Positions 1 to 7,590 are shown, counted from the first letter of the stretch. The stretch: 12,701 nt of DNA from Alphaproteobacteria bacterium (GCA_021296375.1 JAGWAQ010000030.1:1-12701); one strand, 5' to 3'. The notes: generated from the letters alone by a model not told the origin. Numbers and translations are program-made.

Positions 1-2
1 AT

Positions 3-905
3 GCCAAGAATGACATTCCGTCGGTGCTCAATACCTATGACACCGAGAACAACATCACCATCCAATACGGGCGCGAGCTGGCGGTTGACCTGAAGATGCT
101 GTCGGCGGCGGGCCAGCGCGTCAATGAAGCGATCGAAGCCGCCGATAAAGCCAATGGCAAGGTGGAGCGGCATGACACTTGCCTGGTGGTGATCGGGCGG
201 GGGTCATCCGACCCCGACGCCAATTCCAACGTCTCGAAAATCGCCCGTATGCTGGTGGAATCCCTTGGCCTGGGCTGGTGTGAAACCGGCTATTCCGGCG
301 TCACTTTTCCGCTCGTGGAACCCTGCCTTGAAAACGTCACCAAGCTTGGCTTCAAGCGGATCGTGGTGTTCCCCTATTTCCTTTTCTCCGGCATCCTGAT
401 TGACCGGATCTACGGCTTTACCGATGACGTCGCCGCCCGTCACCCCGATGTTGAATTTGTCAAAGCCGGGTACCTTAATGACCATGATGACGTGATCGCG
501 ACTTTCGCTGATCGAGTGCGCGAAATCCTCACCGGCAGCAACAACATGAACTGCTCGATGTGCAAATACCGCGCGCAGGTGCTGGGCTTTGAAGACGAGG
601 TCGGATTGCCGCAGGAAAGCCACCATCACCATGTTGAAGGCATGGGGGTTTCCGCGCCCGGCTCAAATGTCGAGGATTGCCAGCTTTGCGACACGTTCTG
701 CACCGGCGAATGCCGGTTGAACATGGGGCATGACCACGGGCATCATCACGGGCATCATCATGATCATTCCCATGGCCACAGCCACGATCATTCCCACGAT
801 CATTCCCACGATCATGGTCATGACCACCACCACCACCCCTATCCCCAGGCTGATCACCCTCTTGGCCCGAAATCGGTGCTGAATCGCCCCAAATCCGGCG
901 AGTGA
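3..905 (+). CDS. cbiX: Sirohydrochlorin cobaltochelatase CbiX, long form (5' end outside window)
   Basis: This class II chelatase inserts Co2+ into sirohydrochlorin and so commits the pathway to early cobalt insertion. The reading frame is open from the left edge. The first visible residues (AKNDIPSVLNTY) belong to the middle of long alphaproteobacterial CbiX proteins, so I read the gene as truncated by the window and not starting at the in-frame GTG at 24. About 300 codons are visible. They hold the second chelatase domain (VVIGRGSSDPDANSN, YSGVTFPLVEP, FPYFLFSGIL), then MNCSMC at 546-563, matching the MxCxxC motif known to hold a 4Fe-4S centre in Bacillus CbiX. A second cysteine group follows (C-x2-C-x3-C-x3-C, 678-713), then a His-rich tail and a short HPLGPKS end. 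The 4Fe-4S role is family knowledge; the second cysteine group's role is unknown. The next gene follows after 9 bp in the same frame. Confidence 0.95.
   Translation, partial: AKNDIPSVLNTYDTENNITIQYGRELAVDLKMLSAAGQRVNEAIEAADKANGKVERHDTCLVVIGRGSSDPDANSNVSKIARMLVESLGLGWCETGYSGVTFPLVEPCLENVTKLGFKRIVVFPYFLFSGILIDRIYGFTDDVAARHPDVEFVKAGYLNDHDDVIATFADRVREILTGSNNMNCSMCKYRAQVLGFEDEVGLPQESHHHHVEGMGVSAPGSNVEDCQLCDTFCTGECRLNMGHDHGHHHGHHHDHSHGHSHDHSHDHSHDHGHDHHHHPYPQADHPLGPKSVLNRPKSGE
729..836 (+). repeat. His-rich tail of CbiX with 12-bp DNA repeats
   Basis: This 36-codon stretch encodes 22 histidines, mostly as HDH, HSH and HHH clusters, and ends in four consecutive His codons. At DNA level it contains three tandem 12-bp units (ccacgatcattc) at 782-793, 794-805 and 806-817. 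The first two are identical and the third differs at its last bases. Histidine-rich segments are known in several CbiX proteins and are thought to bind or store metal for the chelatase; a cobalt-binding role here is inference. Such repeats can change length by replication slippage. Confidence 0.85.
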
Positions 906-914
906 CCACCGGTC

Positions 915-1568
915 GTGGGGGCGTTTGATTACATCAAGGATCCGGCGGAAATTTACGCGCTGTCGTTTGAACGTGTGCGCGCGGCCACCTCGCTTGCGCG
1001 GTTTTCGCCAGAACTGGCTGAGGTGGTCATTCGCGTGGTTCATGCCTGCGGCATGCCCGACGCGGCGGATGATATCCTGGCCAGCCCCGAGGCGGCGGCA
1101 CAAGCCATTACCGCCTTGGCCGGTGGCGCGCCGGTGTTGGCGGATTGCGCCATGGTGGCGTCGGGCATCACCAAACGGTTTCTGCACCCTGACACATCCA
1201 TCACCATGACCCTTTATGACGAGGCCACGCCTGCCCGCGCCAAGGCGTTGGGGACGACACGCTCGGCGGCGGCGGTCGAGGACTGGCGGCGGGATATCGG
1301 CGGCGCGGTGGTGGCCATTGGCAATGCCCCGACGGCATTGTTTCATCTGCTTGAAAAAATTGACGACGGCTGGCCCAAGCCCGCGGTTATTCTGGCGTTT
1401 CCTGTGGGGTTTGTCGGGGCGGCGGAATCGAAAGCCGCATTGGCGGAACGCGATGACCTTGATTTCATCACCTTGTCGGGAACCCGTGGCGGTTCGGCGA
1501 TGGCGTCGGCGGCGGTTAATGCGGCGGCCCTGCTGGCCCAAAAACCCCGCGATGAGGTGTCGTCATGA
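915..1568 (+). CDS. cobH: Precorrin-8X methylmutase CobH/CbiC
   Basis: The enzyme moves the methyl group from C11 to C12 of (cobalt-)precorrin-8, giving hydrogenobyrinic or cobyrinic acid. The protein is 217 residues, normal for the family. The family histidine lies at residue 43 (RVVHACGMPDA), matching the catalytic His of CobH. Other conserved blocks are GAPVLADCAMVASGI (71-85), AIGNAPTALFHLLE (134-147), FPVGFVGAAESK (162-173) and GTRGGSAMA (189-197). The GTG start at 915 is effectively forced: the frame is closed upstream by the cbiX stop at 903-905, and GAFDYIKDPAEIY is the normal N-terminus. I see no good Shine-Dalgarno in front of it, only a weak ggcgag at 897-902, so translation is probably coupled to cbiX. 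It overlaps cobL by 4 bp (ATGA). Confidence 0.96.
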   Translation: MGAFDYIKDPAEIYALSFERVRAATSLARFSPELAEVVIRVVHACGMPDAADDILASPEAAAQAITALAGGAPVLADCAMVASGITKRFLHPDTSITMTLYDEATPARAKALGTTRSAAAVEDWRRDIGGAVVAIGNAPTALFHLLEKIDDGWPKPAVILAFPVGFVGAAESKAALAERDDLDFITLSGTRGGSAMASAAVNAAALLAQKPRDEVSS

Positions 1569-2857
1569 CCTGGCTTGACGTCATGGGATTAACCGAAGAC
1601 GGGCTTGACGGGTTGACCCGCGATCAGCTCGCGCGGGTGCGCGGAGCGGGCCTTGTGATCGGGCCTGACCGTGTCCGTGACGCCGTCACGGCGCTTGACG
1701 GGTTTGGCGGTTCAGCAGAGGCCTGGCCGGTGCCGTTCCTTGATATTATTCCGCGGCTTCAATCCCGACGTGGTGAGGCGGTGGTGATCCTCGCCACGGG
1801 TGATCCGCTCTGGTATGGCGCGGCGTCAACGCTGGTGCGGTATTTCAACGCCGAGGAGATGCGCATCACCCCGGCGCCCTCGGGCTTTCAATGGGCGGCA
1901 AGCCGAATGGGCTGGCCGCTTCACACCACCCGCACCCTGACGGTGCATGGACGCCCCCATGAAACGGTGCTGAAATACCTCGCCCCGTCGGCGCGGCTGT
2001 TGGTGCTGGCCCATGATCGCCAGTCGCCGCACAAGCTGGCGCGGCTGTTGTTGGCGGCAGGCTACGGGGCGGCGCAGATCACGGCGCTTGGCCATATCGG
2101 CGGGGGGCAGGAAAGCGCTCATGCCGCGCCAGCGCAGGATTGGGTTTCGCCACCCCATGACGCGCCTGATCTTCATGTTCCGGATTTTCATGTTATCGCC
2201 ATTGCTTGCCCTGATGCGGTTGAGGGCTTTCTGCCCCTGACCCCGGGGCTTCCCGATGAAGCGTTTCAATCCGACGGCAAGCTGACGAAAGCCGAAACCC
2301 GCGCCGCCAGCCTGGCTAAACTCAAACCGCAGGATGGCGGCATGTTGTGGGACCTCGGCTGCGGGTCCGGTGCCATCGGGATTGAATGGATGCGGGCCGG
2401 GGTCAATGCCCGCGCCATTGGTGTTGATCATCGTGACGACAGGCTTCAGGTCGCGCGCGGCAATGCCGATCGTCTAGGCACACCGGAATGGCAGGGGATG
2501 AAGCGTGATCTTTCCCATGCTCTTGATGATAAGGCTCTTGATGATAAGGGTCTTGATGATTTGCCCGACCCCGACGCGGTGTTTATCGGCGGCGGGTTGA
2601 CGGTTGCGCTGGCGGAGCTTGCCTTCAAAAGGCTCAAGCCCGGGGGGCGGCTTGTTGCCAATGCCGTGACGCTGGAAAGCGAAGCCGTGCTGCTGGCGCT
2701 CTGGCAGGCCCATGGCGGCGAGTTAACGCGCATCGCCGTGTCGCGGGCGGAACCCGTGGGCCCTTTGCACGGCTGGCGTCCGCTGATGCCGGTGACGCAA
2801 TGGGCGCTTGAAAAACCTCGTGCGGCCCAAGGGGAGGGGGGAGAGGACCGATCATGA
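1565..2857 (+). CDS. cobL: Precorrin-6Y C5,15-methyltransferase (decarboxylating), CbiE-CbiT fusion
   Basis: This bifunctional SAM-dependent enzyme methylates C5 and C15 of the reduced ring (precorrin-6B) and removes the acetate carboxyl at C12, giving precorrin-8. Residues about 1-215 form the CbiE-type tetrapyrrole methylase domain, with ATGDPLWYG at 77-85. Residues about 225-415 form the CbiT-type Rossmann methyltransferase, with its SAM-binding glycine motif DLGCGSGAIGIEW at 263-275. The join carries the family sequence GLPDEAFQSDGKLTKAE. At 430 residues the length is typical. The ATG overlaps the cobH stop by 4 bp. An in-frame tandem repeat (ALDDK ALDDK GLDDL, residues 319-333) expands the CbiT domain between the sugar-binding strand region and DAVFIGGG. 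It may be a surface-loop duplication. Confidence 0.96.
   Translation: MTWLDVMGLTEDGLDGLTRDQLARVRGAGLVIGPDRVRDAVTALDGFGGSAEAWPVPFLDIIPRLQSRRGEAVVILATGDPLWYGAASTLVRYFNAEEMRITPAPSGFQWAASRMGWPLHTTRTLTVHGRPHETVLKYLAPSARLLVLAHDRQSPHKLARLLLAAGYGAAQITALGHIGGGQESAHAAPAQDWVSPPHDAPDLHVPDFHVIAIACPDAVEGFLPLTPGLPDEAFQSDGKLTKAETRAASLAKLKPQDGGMLWDLGCGSGAIGIEWMRAGVNARAIGVDHRDDRLQVARGNADRLGTPEWQGMKRDLSHALDDKALDDKGLDDLPDPDAVFIGGGLTVALAELAFKRLKPGGRLVANAVTLESEAVLLALWQAHGGELTRIAVSRAEPVGPLHGWRPLMPVTQWALEKPRAAQGEGGEDRS
2519..2563 (+). repeat. 15-bp in-frame tandem repeat inside cobL
   Basis: Two perfect copies of gctcttgatgataag (2519-2533 and 2534-2548) are followed by a third copy with three mismatches (2549-2563). 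The repeats are in frame and encode ALDDK, ALDDK and GLDDL at residues 319-333 of CobL. The perfect identity of two copies, including third codon positions, suggests a recent duplication. Confidence 0.9.
2831..2848 (+). promoter_or_regulatory. Purine-rich ribosome binding site of cobI inside the end of cobL
   Basis: A run of G and A ending in gagagga lies about 6-8 bases before the cobI ATG at 2854. It sits within the last codons of cobL and encodes the Gly/Glu-rich CobL tail. It supports the ATG at 2854 and translation of cobI within the operon. Confidence 0.6.
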
Positions 2858-3567
2858 CCAATCCAACGCAGGGAACATTATATGGCGTCGGCACTGGCCC
2901 CGGGGACCCGGAACTGGTGACGCGAAAAGCCTGGCGGATCACCCAGGAGGCGGGGGTTGTGGCCTATCCGTCAGCCGAAGGTGGCGACAGTTTCGCCCGC
3001 CGTATTATGGCTGATGCCATCGCCCCTGACGCGATCGAGATTGAAATGCCCGTGCCGATGGTGTCTGGCCGCGCGCCGGCGCAAGCGATCTATGATGACG
3101 GGGCTGAGCAGATCCGGACGCAGCTGAAGGCTGGCCGCGATGTCGTCGTGTTGTGTGAAGGTGACCCGCTGTTTTACGGCTCGTTCATGTATATCCTCGC
3201 CCGCTTGCGTGATGAATTTTCAACCCGGATCATCCCCGGGGTGACGTCGATGACCGCCTGCGCCTCTGCCCATAATCACGCGCTGGTGGCGCGCAATGAT
3301 GTGCTGACGGTTCTGCCCGGCACCCAGGATGACGCCACGCTTTCCGCCCGGATCGATGATGCCGACGCGGTGGTGATCATGAAGATCGGGCGTCACCTTG
3401 GCCGCATCAAATCCCTGCTGATGTCAAAAGGGCTTGCGGAAAAATCTCTTTACGTCAGCCATGCTTCCCTGCCGCATCAACAGGCGGAACCTCTGACGGA
3501 GGCCCCTGACACGGCGCCTTATTTTTCAATGATTCTCCTTTATAAAGGTGACGATCCATGGATTTAA
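2854..3567 (+). CDS. cobI: Precorrin-2 C20-methyltransferase CobI/CbiL
   Basis: The enzyme transfers a methyl group from SAM to C20 of precorrin-2, or of cobalt-factor II in the cobalt-early route. The 237-residue length fits the family. It is a canonical tetrapyrrole methylase: YGVGTGPGDPELVTRKA near the N-terminus (10-26), EGDPLFYGSFMYI (102-114) and IPGVTSMTACA (127-137), which form the SAM and substrate cleft. The start overlaps the cobL stop in an ATGA junction. The last 10 bases overlap the next gene. Whether the natural substrate carries cobalt cannot be read from the sequence; the neighbours CbiX, CbiG and CbiD make the cobalt form more likely. Confidence 0.96.
   Translation: MTNPTQGTLYGVGTGPGDPELVTRKAWRITQEAGVVAYPSAEGGDSFARRIMADAIAPDAIEIEMPVPMVSGRAPAQAIYDDGAEQIRTQLKAGRDVVVLCEGDPLFYGSFMYILARLRDEFSTRIIPGVTSMTACASAHNHALVARNDVLTVLPGTQDDATLSARIDDADAVVIMKIGRHLGRIKSLLMSKGLAEKSLYVSHASLPHQQAEPLTEAPDTAPYFSMILLYKGDDPWI
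3544..3550 (+). promoter_or_regulatory. Ribosome binding site of cbiG-cobJ
   Basis: AAAGGTG ends 7 bases before the ATG at 3558, inside the end of cobI. It supports the start that overlaps cobI by 10 bp. Confidence 0.6.
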
Positions 3568-5465
3568 CCCGACCACAATTTGTCGCCCTGACCGCTGAAG
3601 GCGGGGCGTTGGCGGCGCGTCTTGCCAAGGTTTTTGAGGGCGACTGGCACGGGCTGACCGCCCGCATGGAGGGCCTGACCCCGGACATGGGGTTTGACCA
3701 TGCGCTTGACCATATCCGTGATCTTTACCTGTCGGGCAAGCCCGTGGTGGGGATTTGCGCGGCGGGGATTCTGATCCGGGCGATTTCGGGTCACCTTCAT
3801 GACAAGCGGGCGGAACCACCCCTGATCGCCATGAGCGAAGATGGCCAGGCGATTGTTCCGCTGCTGGGGGGGCATCATGGCGCCAATGATCTGGCGGCAC
3901 GGCTGGCGGCGGAAACATCCGCGGATGCCGCTATTACCACCGCCGGTGATCGCCGTTTTGGCCTTGCCCTTGATGCGCCGCCGCCGCCATTTGTGCTGGC
4001 CGATCGTGCCGATGCGAAAGCCGTCATGGCGCGTGCGCTGGCAGGCGCAAGCATCCGCCTTGTTGTTGATCTGGGTGATGACCAAAGTCATGATCTGGCG
4101 CATCTGGCGCAGGCCTGGCGCGATTGGCTGGCGCCGGTCACTGCCCCTGACGGCACCGCCCCTGAAGGCACCGCTTCTGATCATGACAGCATCACCATGA
4201 TGCTGACCTTATCCCCGGCTGATGAGGTGACGGCGGATCTGGTTTTTCATCCGCAGGTGCTGACCCTTGGTTTGGGGGCGTCACGCGATTGCCCGAGCCT
4301 TGAAATGGCGGCGCTGATCGGCCGTGGTTTTGCCGAAGCGGGGCTGGCGCAATCGGCCATCCGCGGCGTTTATTCCGTTGACCTGAAGGCCGATGAAGTG
4401 GCGATACTGGATGCGGCGGCGGCGCAGAACAAAAGGCTTCAGGTGTTTGCCGCTGATCGCCTTGAAGAGGAAACCCCTCGGCTGGCGCAACCTTCGGAAG
4501 TGGTGTTCGCGGAAATCGGTTGCCACGGGGTGGCGGAAGCCGCCGCCCTTGCTGGCGCCGGGCCGGACGGCCAGTTGATCAAGCCCAAAATCCGTGATGA
4601 TCACGCCACCATGGCGATCGCGATTGACCCTACCGCCGGTTATCAGCCTGAAGATTGCCGTCATCCCGGGCGGGTGATGCTGGTGGGGATCGGGCCGGGG
4701 CAATCGGCCTGGCGGACACCGGAAGCCACGGCCATGGTCGCCGCCGCCGATGAGCTGGTGGGGTATTCCCTTTATATTGATCTGCTCGGCCCGATCGCGC
4801 TTGGCAAGCCGCGGCGTGATTTCGCCCTCGGCGAGGAAGAGGCGCGGTGCCGCTTTGCCCTTGAAGAGGCGGGCAAGGGCAAGGATGTGGCCATCATCTG
4901 TTCTGGGGATGCCGGTATCTATGCCATGGGGGCGCTGGTGTTTGAGCTGCTTGGCCGTGATGAAAACAACGGCGGGGTCAGTGATGCCGCCCGCCGGGTG
5001 GCGGTGGAATCTGCCCCCGGGGTGTCGGCCCTGCAAGGCGCGGCGGCAAGATCCGGCGCGATCCTTGGCCATGATTTCTGCACCATTTCCCTGTCCGATC
5101 TGTTGACCCCGTGGGAGGCGATTGAAAAGCGCATCGAGGCGGCGGGGCAAGGGGATTTCGTCATTGCCTTTTACAATCCGGTGTCAAAGCGTCGGCGGGT
5201 GGGGCTCGCCAAAGCGCGGGATATTCTGCTCAACTATCGCCCGGCCGAAACTCCGGTGGTGCTGGCCTCCAGCCTTGGTCGCCCCGAAGAAGAGATCAAG
5301 CACCGTGATCTGGGCAGCCTTGATGTTGATGAGGTCGATATGCTGACCGTGGTGATGATCGGGGCCTCCACCAGCGCCCGCATCCGCCATGGCGGCAGTG
5401 GCCATTCCGGCGGGCAGGTGGTGTTTACCCCCCGCGGCTACGCCAAGAAAATTGACCAGCAGTAA
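3558..5465 (+). CDS. cobJ: CbiG-CobJ fusion: cobalt-precorrin-5A hydrolase / precorrin-3B C17-methyltransferase
   Basis: This 635-residue protein joins two enzymes. Residues about 1-355 resemble CbiG. The N-terminal part has GICAAGILIRAI (65-76) and VPLLGGHHGANDLAARLA (100-117); the CbiG C-terminal/CobE-like part has LGLGASRDCPSLEMAALI (237-254), VYSVDLKADE and FAEIGCHGVAEAAAL. CbiG opens the ring-A lactone of cobalt-precorrin-5A and releases the C20 fragment as acetaldehyde. Residues about 371-635 are a full CobJ/CbiH methylase, with MLVGIGPG (374-381), CSGDAGIYAMG (448-458), SAPGVSALQGAAA (485-497) and FYNPVSKRR (538-546), which methylates C17 with ring contraction. No cysteine-rich C-terminal extension like that of Bacillus CbiH60 is present. 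A low-complexity linker near residues 193-212 contains a 5-residue duplication. The CbiG role is inferred from homology; the two activities are not successive, since CobM acts between them. Confidence 0.93.
   Translation: MDLTRPQFVALTAEGGALAARLAKVFEGDWHGLTARMEGLTPDMGFDHALDHIRDLYLSGKPVVGICAAGILIRAISGHLHDKRAEPPLIAMSEDGQAIVPLLGGHHGANDLAARLAAETSADAAITTAGDRRFGLALDAPPPPFVLADRADAKAVMARALAGASIRLVVDLGDDQSHDLAHLAQAWRDWLAPVTAPDGTAPEGTASDHDSITMMLTLSPADEVTADLVFHPQVLTLGLGASRDCPSLEMAALIGRGFAEAGLAQSAIRGVYSVDLKADEVAILDAAAAQNKRLQVFAADRLEEETPRLAQPSEVVFAEIGCHGVAEAAALAGAGPDGQLIKPKIRDDHATMAIAIDPTAGYQPEDCRHPGRVMLVGIGPGQSAWRTPEATAMVAAADELVGYSLYIDLLGPIALGKPRRDFALGEEEARCRFALEEAGKGKDVAIICSGDAGIYAMGALVFELLGRDENNGGVSDAARRVAVESAPGVSALQGAAARSGAILGHDFCTISLSDLLTPWEAIEKRIEAAGQGDFVIAFYNPVSKRRRVGLAKARDILLNYRPAETPVVLASSLGRPEEEIKHRDLGSLDVDEVDMLTVVMIGASTSARIRHGGSGHSGGQVVFTPRGYAKKIDQQ
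4143..4172 (+). repeat. 15-bp in-frame tandem repeat in the CbiG linker
   Basis: Two adjacent 15-bp units, gcccctgacggcacc and gcccctgaaggcacc, differ at one base. They encode APDGT and APEGT (residues 196-205) in a Pro/Ala/Asp-rich stretch between the two CbiG subdomains. This looks like linker growth by slippage. Confidence 0.85.
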
Positions 5466-5482
5466 CCCCTGACCGCAGTTCC

Positions 5483-5486
5483 GAGG
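5483..5486 (+). promoter_or_regulatory. Ribosome binding site of cobM
   Basis: GAGG lies 10 bases before the cobM ATG at 5497, in the 31-bp gap after cbiG-cobJ. This gap is the longest inside the first operon; I see no promoter or terminator in it. Confidence 0.5.
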
Positions 5487-5496
5487 ATAGTTAATC

Positions 5497-6282
5497 ATGA
5501 CCGTATATTTCATTGGCGCGGGTCCCGGTGACCCTGATCTGATCACCGTCAAAGGCAAGCGCCTGATCGAAAACTGCCGCTATTGCCTTTACGCCGGCTC
5601 GCTTGTGCCGGAAGCGGTGGTGGCCGCCGCGCCAGGTGACGGGGTGGTGATGGATACCGCGTCCATGACCCTTGATGACATCATGGTTGTCATCCAGAAC
5701 GCCCATGACGACGGCCAGGACGTGGCGCGGGTGCATTCCGGTGACCCGTCATTATATGGCGCGATCGCAGAGCAAATCCGCCGCCTGAAAAAAATGGGCA
5801 TCGATTACAAAATCATCCCCGGGGTGCCGGCCTATGCCGCCGCCGCCGCTGAAATGGGGACCGAATTGACGATTCCTGAAGTGGCGCAAAGCATTATTCT
5901 GACGCGCACCACCATGAAATCCTCATCCATGCCAAAGGGCGAAGACCTCGACAGTTTCGGCAAAACCGGCGCGACCCTGGCTATTCACCTTTCGGTCCGC
6001 AACCTGCGGGAAATCGAACGCGTGCTGACGCCCTATTATGGCGCCGATTGCCCGGTGGTGGTGGCTTATCGTGTCGGCTGGCCGGACCAGGAATTTGTCC
6101 ATGGCACCTTGGCGGAGATTCGCTCGAAAGTCATGGCGGCGAAGATCACCCGCACGGCGTTGATCTTTATTGGCCCGGCGCTGGCGGAAGTCGACGGGTT
6201 CCGGGATTCCGCGCTTTATGACAAGGACCATGTCCATGTCCTGCGGACAAAGCGCGGCAACAGCGATGAACGGGCCGATTAG
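5497..6282 (+). CDS. cobM: Precorrin-4 C11-methyltransferase CobM/CbiF
   Basis: The enzyme methylates C11 of (cobalt-)precorrin-4 using SAM, making the substrate that CbiG then opens. The protein is 261 residues, usual for the family. Tetrapyrrole methylase motifs are clear: VYFIGAGPGDPDLITVKG (3-20), YAGSLVPEAVV (32-42), HSGDPSLYGAIAEQI (80-94), IPGVPAYAAAAAEMGTELT and the CobM hallmark LTIPEVAQSIILTR. The ATG at 5497 has a GAGG upstream and gives the normal N-terminus directly at the first beta strand. It is the last gene of the plus-strand operon and ends only 6 bp from the stop codon of the opposing cobB gene. Confidence 0.97.
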   Translation: MTVYFIGAGPGDPDLITVKGKRLIENCRYCLYAGSLVPEAVVAAAPGDGVVMDTASMTLDDIMVVIQNAHDDGQDVARVHSGDPSLYGAIAEQIRRLKKMGIDYKIIPGVPAYAAAAAEMGTELTIPEVAQSIILTRTTMKSSSMPKGEDLDSFGKTGATLAIHLSVRNLREIERVLTPYYGADCPVVVAYRVGWPDQEFVHGTLAEIRSKVMAAKITRTALIFIGPALAEVDGFRDSALYDKDHVHVLRTKRGNSDERAD

Positions 6283-6288
6283 GCGCGA

Positions 6289-7590
6289 TCAAACCGCGGC
6301 AATAAGATGAGCATAAGACCCCGCGACTGAACCTGACTTCAGCCCGATCGCCCCGAGGTCCGCGCCGGATTTATCCCGCGCGTGGAACAGCCTCTCGCCC
6401 TCTTCCTCCACCGCCTGGGTGAAATGGAACTCATGCCCACGGGCTGATGGCGGCAGGGCAAACGGCGCGCCGGGCAAAAGCGTCAACTGGCGGTACCCGA
6501 GGACTCGTTTAGGCGCGGCAAAACTGGTGGTCAGGTTGAGCAGCCCCAGCATCGGCACCGCGTCCCCATTGCCGTCAATAATGGCATTCCCCAGCACCAT
6601 ATAGCCGCCGCATTCGCCGTAAATCGAACATCCCCGCGCCGCCGCCGCCGCCATGCCCTGACGAAAGGTCGTCGCGGTGGTGAGGGCGGAGAGGTGCAAT
6701 TCCGGGTAGCCGCCAGGCAGGACAATGACATCAGCATCAGCGCGCGGCGGCTCATCAGCCAGGGGGGAGAACAGCGAGACTTCCGCCCCCATCCGCCGCC
6801 AGCCGTCAATGACATGGGCGTAGCTGAAGCCAAAAGCCGCGTCATGGGCAAGGGCGATGCGCTGGCCAAGGGGGGGCAGGGCTTCCGTGACGTTGGATGG
6901 CGGCGAAGGCAGGGGGGCGGCATGGGCCAGCAGATCATCAAGGTCAATACCAGCGGCAGTTGCCTCAGCGGCCTGATCCAGCACCGCCTCAAGCCGCGAT
7001 TGCGCCGCCAGATCAGCCGCCTGCACCAGCCCGAGATGACGCGACGGCATCTCGACCTCAGGGCATTCCGCCACGACCCCCAGCACCTTGACCCCAAGGG
7101 CATCACAATGGGCGCGGATGATCTCCCCGTGGCGGGGGCTGCGGGCGCGATTGAGGATAACGCCGGCAAGGGTAACGCCAGTTTCGTTCAAGCGGCTGGT
7201 CAGGGCGGCGGCAAGTTCCGCCGCTGTTTCCGATTGGCCGCGGATATCCATCACCACCACCAGCGGCAGTTCAAGCTGTTGCGCCAGCGCGACGGCGGAA
7301 CCATCCCCGCCATCATAAAGCCCCATCACGCCTTCGGTGATCAGCACCTCGCCGTCCTGGCTGGCGGCAAGATGGCGGAGCAATCCCCCTGACATGGCAA
7401 AGCCATCAAGATTAACGGAAGCCGTGCCAAGGGCGGCGGCATGAAACCCCGGGTCAATATAATCGGGGCCGGTTTTGGCGGCGGCCACCGACGCGCCATG
7501 GCGACGCAAGGCGCGCAACACCCCAAGGGTGATGAAGGTTTTTCCGCTCGATGAAGAAAGACCGGCGATGATCAGCCCGCGGCGGGACAT
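6289..7590 (-). CDS. cobB: Cobyrinic acid a,c-diamide synthase CobB/CbiA
   Basis: This ATP- and glutamine-dependent enzyme amidates the a and c side chains of hydrogenobyrinic or cobyrinic acid. The 433-residue protein has the expected two halves. The N-terminal P-loop domain of dethiobiotin-synthetase type has GLSSSSGKT (10-18), KTGPDYIDPGFH (39-50) and EGVMGLYDG (86-94). The C-terminal class I glutamine amidotransferase-like domain has LPGGYPELH (291-299) and IYGECGGYMVLG, with Cys327 as the expected nucleophile, and GHEFHFTQ near the end carries the His of that site. The start ATG overlaps the cobA stop by one base (TGATG), so the two are translated as a pair. With cobalt inserted early, the substrate would be cobyrinic acid (CbiA role); the family assignment itself is firm. 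Confidence 0.96.
   Translation of the reverse strand: MSRRGLIIAGLSSSSGKTFITLGVLRALRRHGASVAAAKTGPDYIDPGFHAAALGTASVNLDGFAMSGGLLRHLAASQDGEVLITEGVMGLYDGGDGSAVALAQQLELPLVVVMDIRGQSETAAELAAALTSRLNETGVTLAGVILNRARSPRHGEIIRAHCDALGVKVLGVVAECPEVEMPSRHLGLVQAADLAAQSRLEAVLDQAAEATAAGIDLDDLLAHAAPLPSPPSNVTEALPPLGQRIALAHDAAFGFSYAHVIDGWRRMGAEVSLFSPLADEPPRADADVIVLPGGYPELHLSALTTATTFRQGMAAAAARGCSIYGECGGYMVLGNAIIDGNGDAVPMLGLLNLTTSFAAPKRVLGYRQLTLLPGAPFALPPSARGHEFHFTQAVEEEGERLFHARDKSGADLGAIGLKSGSVAGSYAHLIAAV

Noticed and set aside
24..26. GTG at 24 as the cbiX start
   Set aside because: The frame is open to the window edge and the preceding residues (AKNDIPS) continue conserved CbiX sequence, so the true start lies upstream.
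663..1541. Long minus-strand frame opposite cbiX and cobH
   Set aside because: Arg/His-rich translation typical of an antisense shadow of a GC-rich gene; no motif.
4281..5150. Long minus-strand frame opposite cbiG-cobJ
   Set aside because: Composition is that of a shadow frame, and the plus strand has unmistakable CobJ motifs.
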